Below, one piece after another: positions 5,880 through 7,018 of a stretch of DNA of 7,018 bases. The position numbers and the translations under genes are program-made. The notes under the pieces are model-generated. The model had not been told where the DNA came from. It saw only the letters and a list, made by a program, of their open reading frames with translations, and ran no database searches. Location of the stretch: NCBI GenBank assembly GCA_003023665.1, contig PXYR01000090.1, positions 1-7,018 on the forward strand, in the 5' to 3' direction. The DNA comes from Bacteroidota bacterium. Lineage in GTDB: Bacteria; Bacteroidota; Bacteroidia; Flavobacteriales; Schleiferiaceae. Each line of letters opens with the position of its first letter. Within the stretch, counting starts at the first letter, position 1.

Positions 5880-7018
5880 CTATCTAATTCCTTTTTGAGA
5901 GATAACAAAATCACCCCTTAAAGAAGCGTCTTTTAATTGCTGTTTAAATTCTGGCATAAGCCTACTAGTAAGGAAAGACTCGTCAACCTTTTCGGTCGTG
6001 TTTAAAGTTATATCAATATTAAATTCTTGGTTGCTACCAGCCATTGAGTTACCTGAGTTCATTCCCATTAGGTTTTGAAGTCCAATGTTATTCACGGCTG
6101 ATTTTCTCATTACAAATTCACCGCCCTGTAGGTTAGCCATTCCGTTGTTACCGACAAAGCCGCCGCTGTGGAAGGATTTTTGCGCTAATGATTTTATAAT
6201 TCCGCTTGCTCTAGGCTCAACAAATCCTGCCATTCCGTTTTCAATCATTTTCATAACTGCTTTAACTGGATTTTCTACAAATTTAACTATGTCTACTGCA
6301 CCAATATTATCAGAAACCCAATTATAAACAGCTTTTAAGGTAGTGCTTAAACCCTTGAAAGCATTTTCAGCTTCTTCTAAAATACTATTTACACCCGTTG
6401 CTTCGCCAACATCACTAATGGCTTTTGAAACACCCGTTACTTCTCCAGCCTTTCTAATGGCTCCCATGAAAAACTGTGGGACATCTCCAGAAATAACTTG
6501 CTGTAGCTGTGTTGCCTTTTCTTTGTCTTGTGTAATACTTCTTGGTATCACCCACTCACCCGGTGAAAGCATTGATAGTTGATTGTCGTTCTTTGGTGAA
6601 TCTCCTCTCACTGGTGCTATGCCCGGTACAACACCACCTTCAGCAAATTTCAAAACTGGTAAGTCAACACCCATCCAACCTTCTACAGTCCCTTTGCTCT
6701 CTGGGAAACTGAATAAGTTTGATATACCGTCTTTAAAACCGTCCCAAAGGTCACCAAAAATATTTGAAAAGAAATTACCAATACCAGAAAATGCATCTTT
6801 GAAAGCCTGCCACAAACCACCTGCAATTCCTTTAAACGCATCTAGGAAGAAACCACCAAGGCTAGAAAATGCATCCCTAAATAGAATCCACATTTTTTCA
6901 CCGAAGTCCATCAGACCTTCAAACAATTGTCCAGGGAATTTTTCTATAAAATAAACAATACTGTCCCATAAGGCTTTTGGGATAGTCATAATAAAATCAA
7001 AAAATTCTTTGCCAGCTT
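5880..7018 (-). CDS. Tail tape-measure protein, C-terminal part (runs off the right edge)
   Basis: This is the C-terminal 378 residues of a probable tape-measure protein, which fills the tail tube, sets its length and is ejected with the DNA. The frame stays open to the window edge: nine codons upstream of the Met at 6989 continue the same kind of sequence, so that Met is probably internal and the true start lies outside. From the Met at 6989, residues 1-95 are Phe/Trp-rich and amphipathic, with a repeat at 37-52 and 63-78. Residues 115-150 carry a Gly-Gly-Val-Val-Pro-Gly loop followed by SPGEWVIPR, and residues 273-295 carry a second, shorter version (SGGF...GGEFVMRKS). Such Gly-loop/GE motifs are common at tape-measure C-termini. 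The last 50 residues (ideas such as a tail-tip anchor are inference) are charged. The stop TAG directly abuts the next gene's ATG. Family assignment rests on these motifs and on position; no homology search was run. Confidence 0.85.
   Translation of the reverse strand, partial: AGKEFFDFIMTIPKALWDSIVYFIEKFPGQLFEGLMDFGEKMWILFRDAFSSLGGFFLDAFKGIAGGLWQAFKDAFSGIGNFFSNIFGDLWDGFKDGISNLFSFPESKGTVEGWMGVDLPVLKFAEGGVVPGIAPVRGDSPKNDNQLSMLSPGEWVIPRSITQDKEKATQLQQVISGDVPQFFMGAIRKAGEVTGVSKAISDVGEATGVNSILEEAENAFKGLSTTLKAVYNWVSDNIGAVDIVKFVENPVKAVMKMIENGMAGFVEPRASGIIKSLAQKSFHSGGFVGNNGMANLQGGEFVMRKSAVNNIGLQNLMGMNSGNSMAGSNQEFNIDITLNTTEKVDESFLTSRLMPEFKQQLKDASLRGDFVISQKGIR
6105..6173 (-). other. Tape-measure Gly-loop / GGE-V motif, copy 2
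   Basis: This segment encodes FHSGGFVG, a short Asn/Gly linker and then GGEFVMR. It is a shorter relative of the motif about 120 residues earlier in the same protein. The following Lys-Ser-Ala...Ile-Gly...Leu run is also typical of this motif in tape measures and other tail proteins. Confidence 0.7.
6540..6647 (-). other. Tape-measure Gly-loop / LSPGE-V motif, copy 1
   Basis: This segment encodes FAEGGVVPG, then a Gly-Asp-Ser-Pro linker, then LSPGEWVIPR. The pattern (Gly-Gly-x-Val-x-Gly, spacer, Leu-Ser-Pro-Gly-Glu-x-Val-Ile) recurs in the C-terminal parts of many phage tape-measure proteins. It is the strongest single argument for the identity of this gene. Confidence 0.75.
6756..6881 (-). 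repeat. Degenerate amphipathic repeat in the tape-measure protein
   Basis: Two 16-residue units 26 residues apart read FRDAFSSLGGFFLDAF (6834-6881) and FKDAFSGIGNFFSNIF (6756-6803). Between them is a Gly-Leu-Trp-Gln-Ala segment, and a related Asp-Leu-Trp-Asp-Gly segment follows the second unit. Phe or Trp recurs every three to four residues, as in an amphipathic helix. Tape-measure proteins often contain tandem repeats, and a membrane-active role for this one is inference. Confidence 0.7.

Noticed and set aside
6583..6954. Plus-strand open frame of 123 codons opposite the tape-measure gene
   Set aside because: It is Pro/Ser/Lys-rich in the way antisense frames of Gly/Phe-rich genes are, has no recognisable domain, and lies wholly opposite a well-supported gene.
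6987..6989. ATG at 6989 as the start of the tape-measure gene
   Set aside because: The frame remains open for nine more codons to the window edge with similar hydrophobic sequence, and no good Shine-Dalgarno precedes this ATG. It is treated as an internal Met of a longer protein.

Overview
The window is a block of tail and receptor-binding genes from a tailed bacteriophage or prophage. Every supported gene lies on the minus strand, so transcription runs from right (7018) to left (1). No gene is supported on the plus strand, and there is no tRNA, rRNA, CRISPR array, insertion sequence, promoter or terminator that I can defend. The genes abut or are separated by 17 bases at most, as in a single late-operon transcript. 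The DNA is AT-rich, especially in the middle. Nothing here identifies the host. The gene content fits a long-tailed (probably siphovirus-like) phage, and no sheath or contractile-baseplate gene is seen.

In transcription order the genes are: (1) 7018-5880, the C-terminal part of a tape-measure protein that runs off the right edge, with amphipathic Phe/Trp-rich repeats and two Gly-rich 'GG...GE-V' motifs; (2) 5879-4488, a 463-residue protein in the distal-tail (Dit) position, with an N-terminal array of about eleven 14-residue repeats, a discoidin-like domain and a C-terminal tail domain; (3) 4486-2291, a 731-residue tail-tip/baseplate hub protein with two copies of a small beta domain; (4) 2273-1566, a 235-residue Gly/Ser-rich probable virion protein of unknown role; (5) 1550-1161, a 129-residue unknown protein; (6) 1157 to beyond base 1, a modular tail-fibre protein, 385 residues visible. 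This last gene has no stop codon in the window and is easily missed by ORF finders that need both ends.

The order tape measure, Dit-like, hub, then accessory and fibre proteins matches the usual assembly order of a tail tip: the tape measure sets tail length, the Dit-like ring joins tube to tip, the hub closes the tip, and downstream proteins contact the host surface. No separate lambda-type M/L/K/I genes lie between tape measure and hub, so the layout is closer to the compact Dit/Tal plan.

The most unusual element is the 14-residue repeat array at the start of the Dit-like gene (5298-5807). It keeps a near-exact 42-base period, and the same nine bases encode the Gln-Phe-Glu core in five copies. 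I do not recognise it as a named repeat family.
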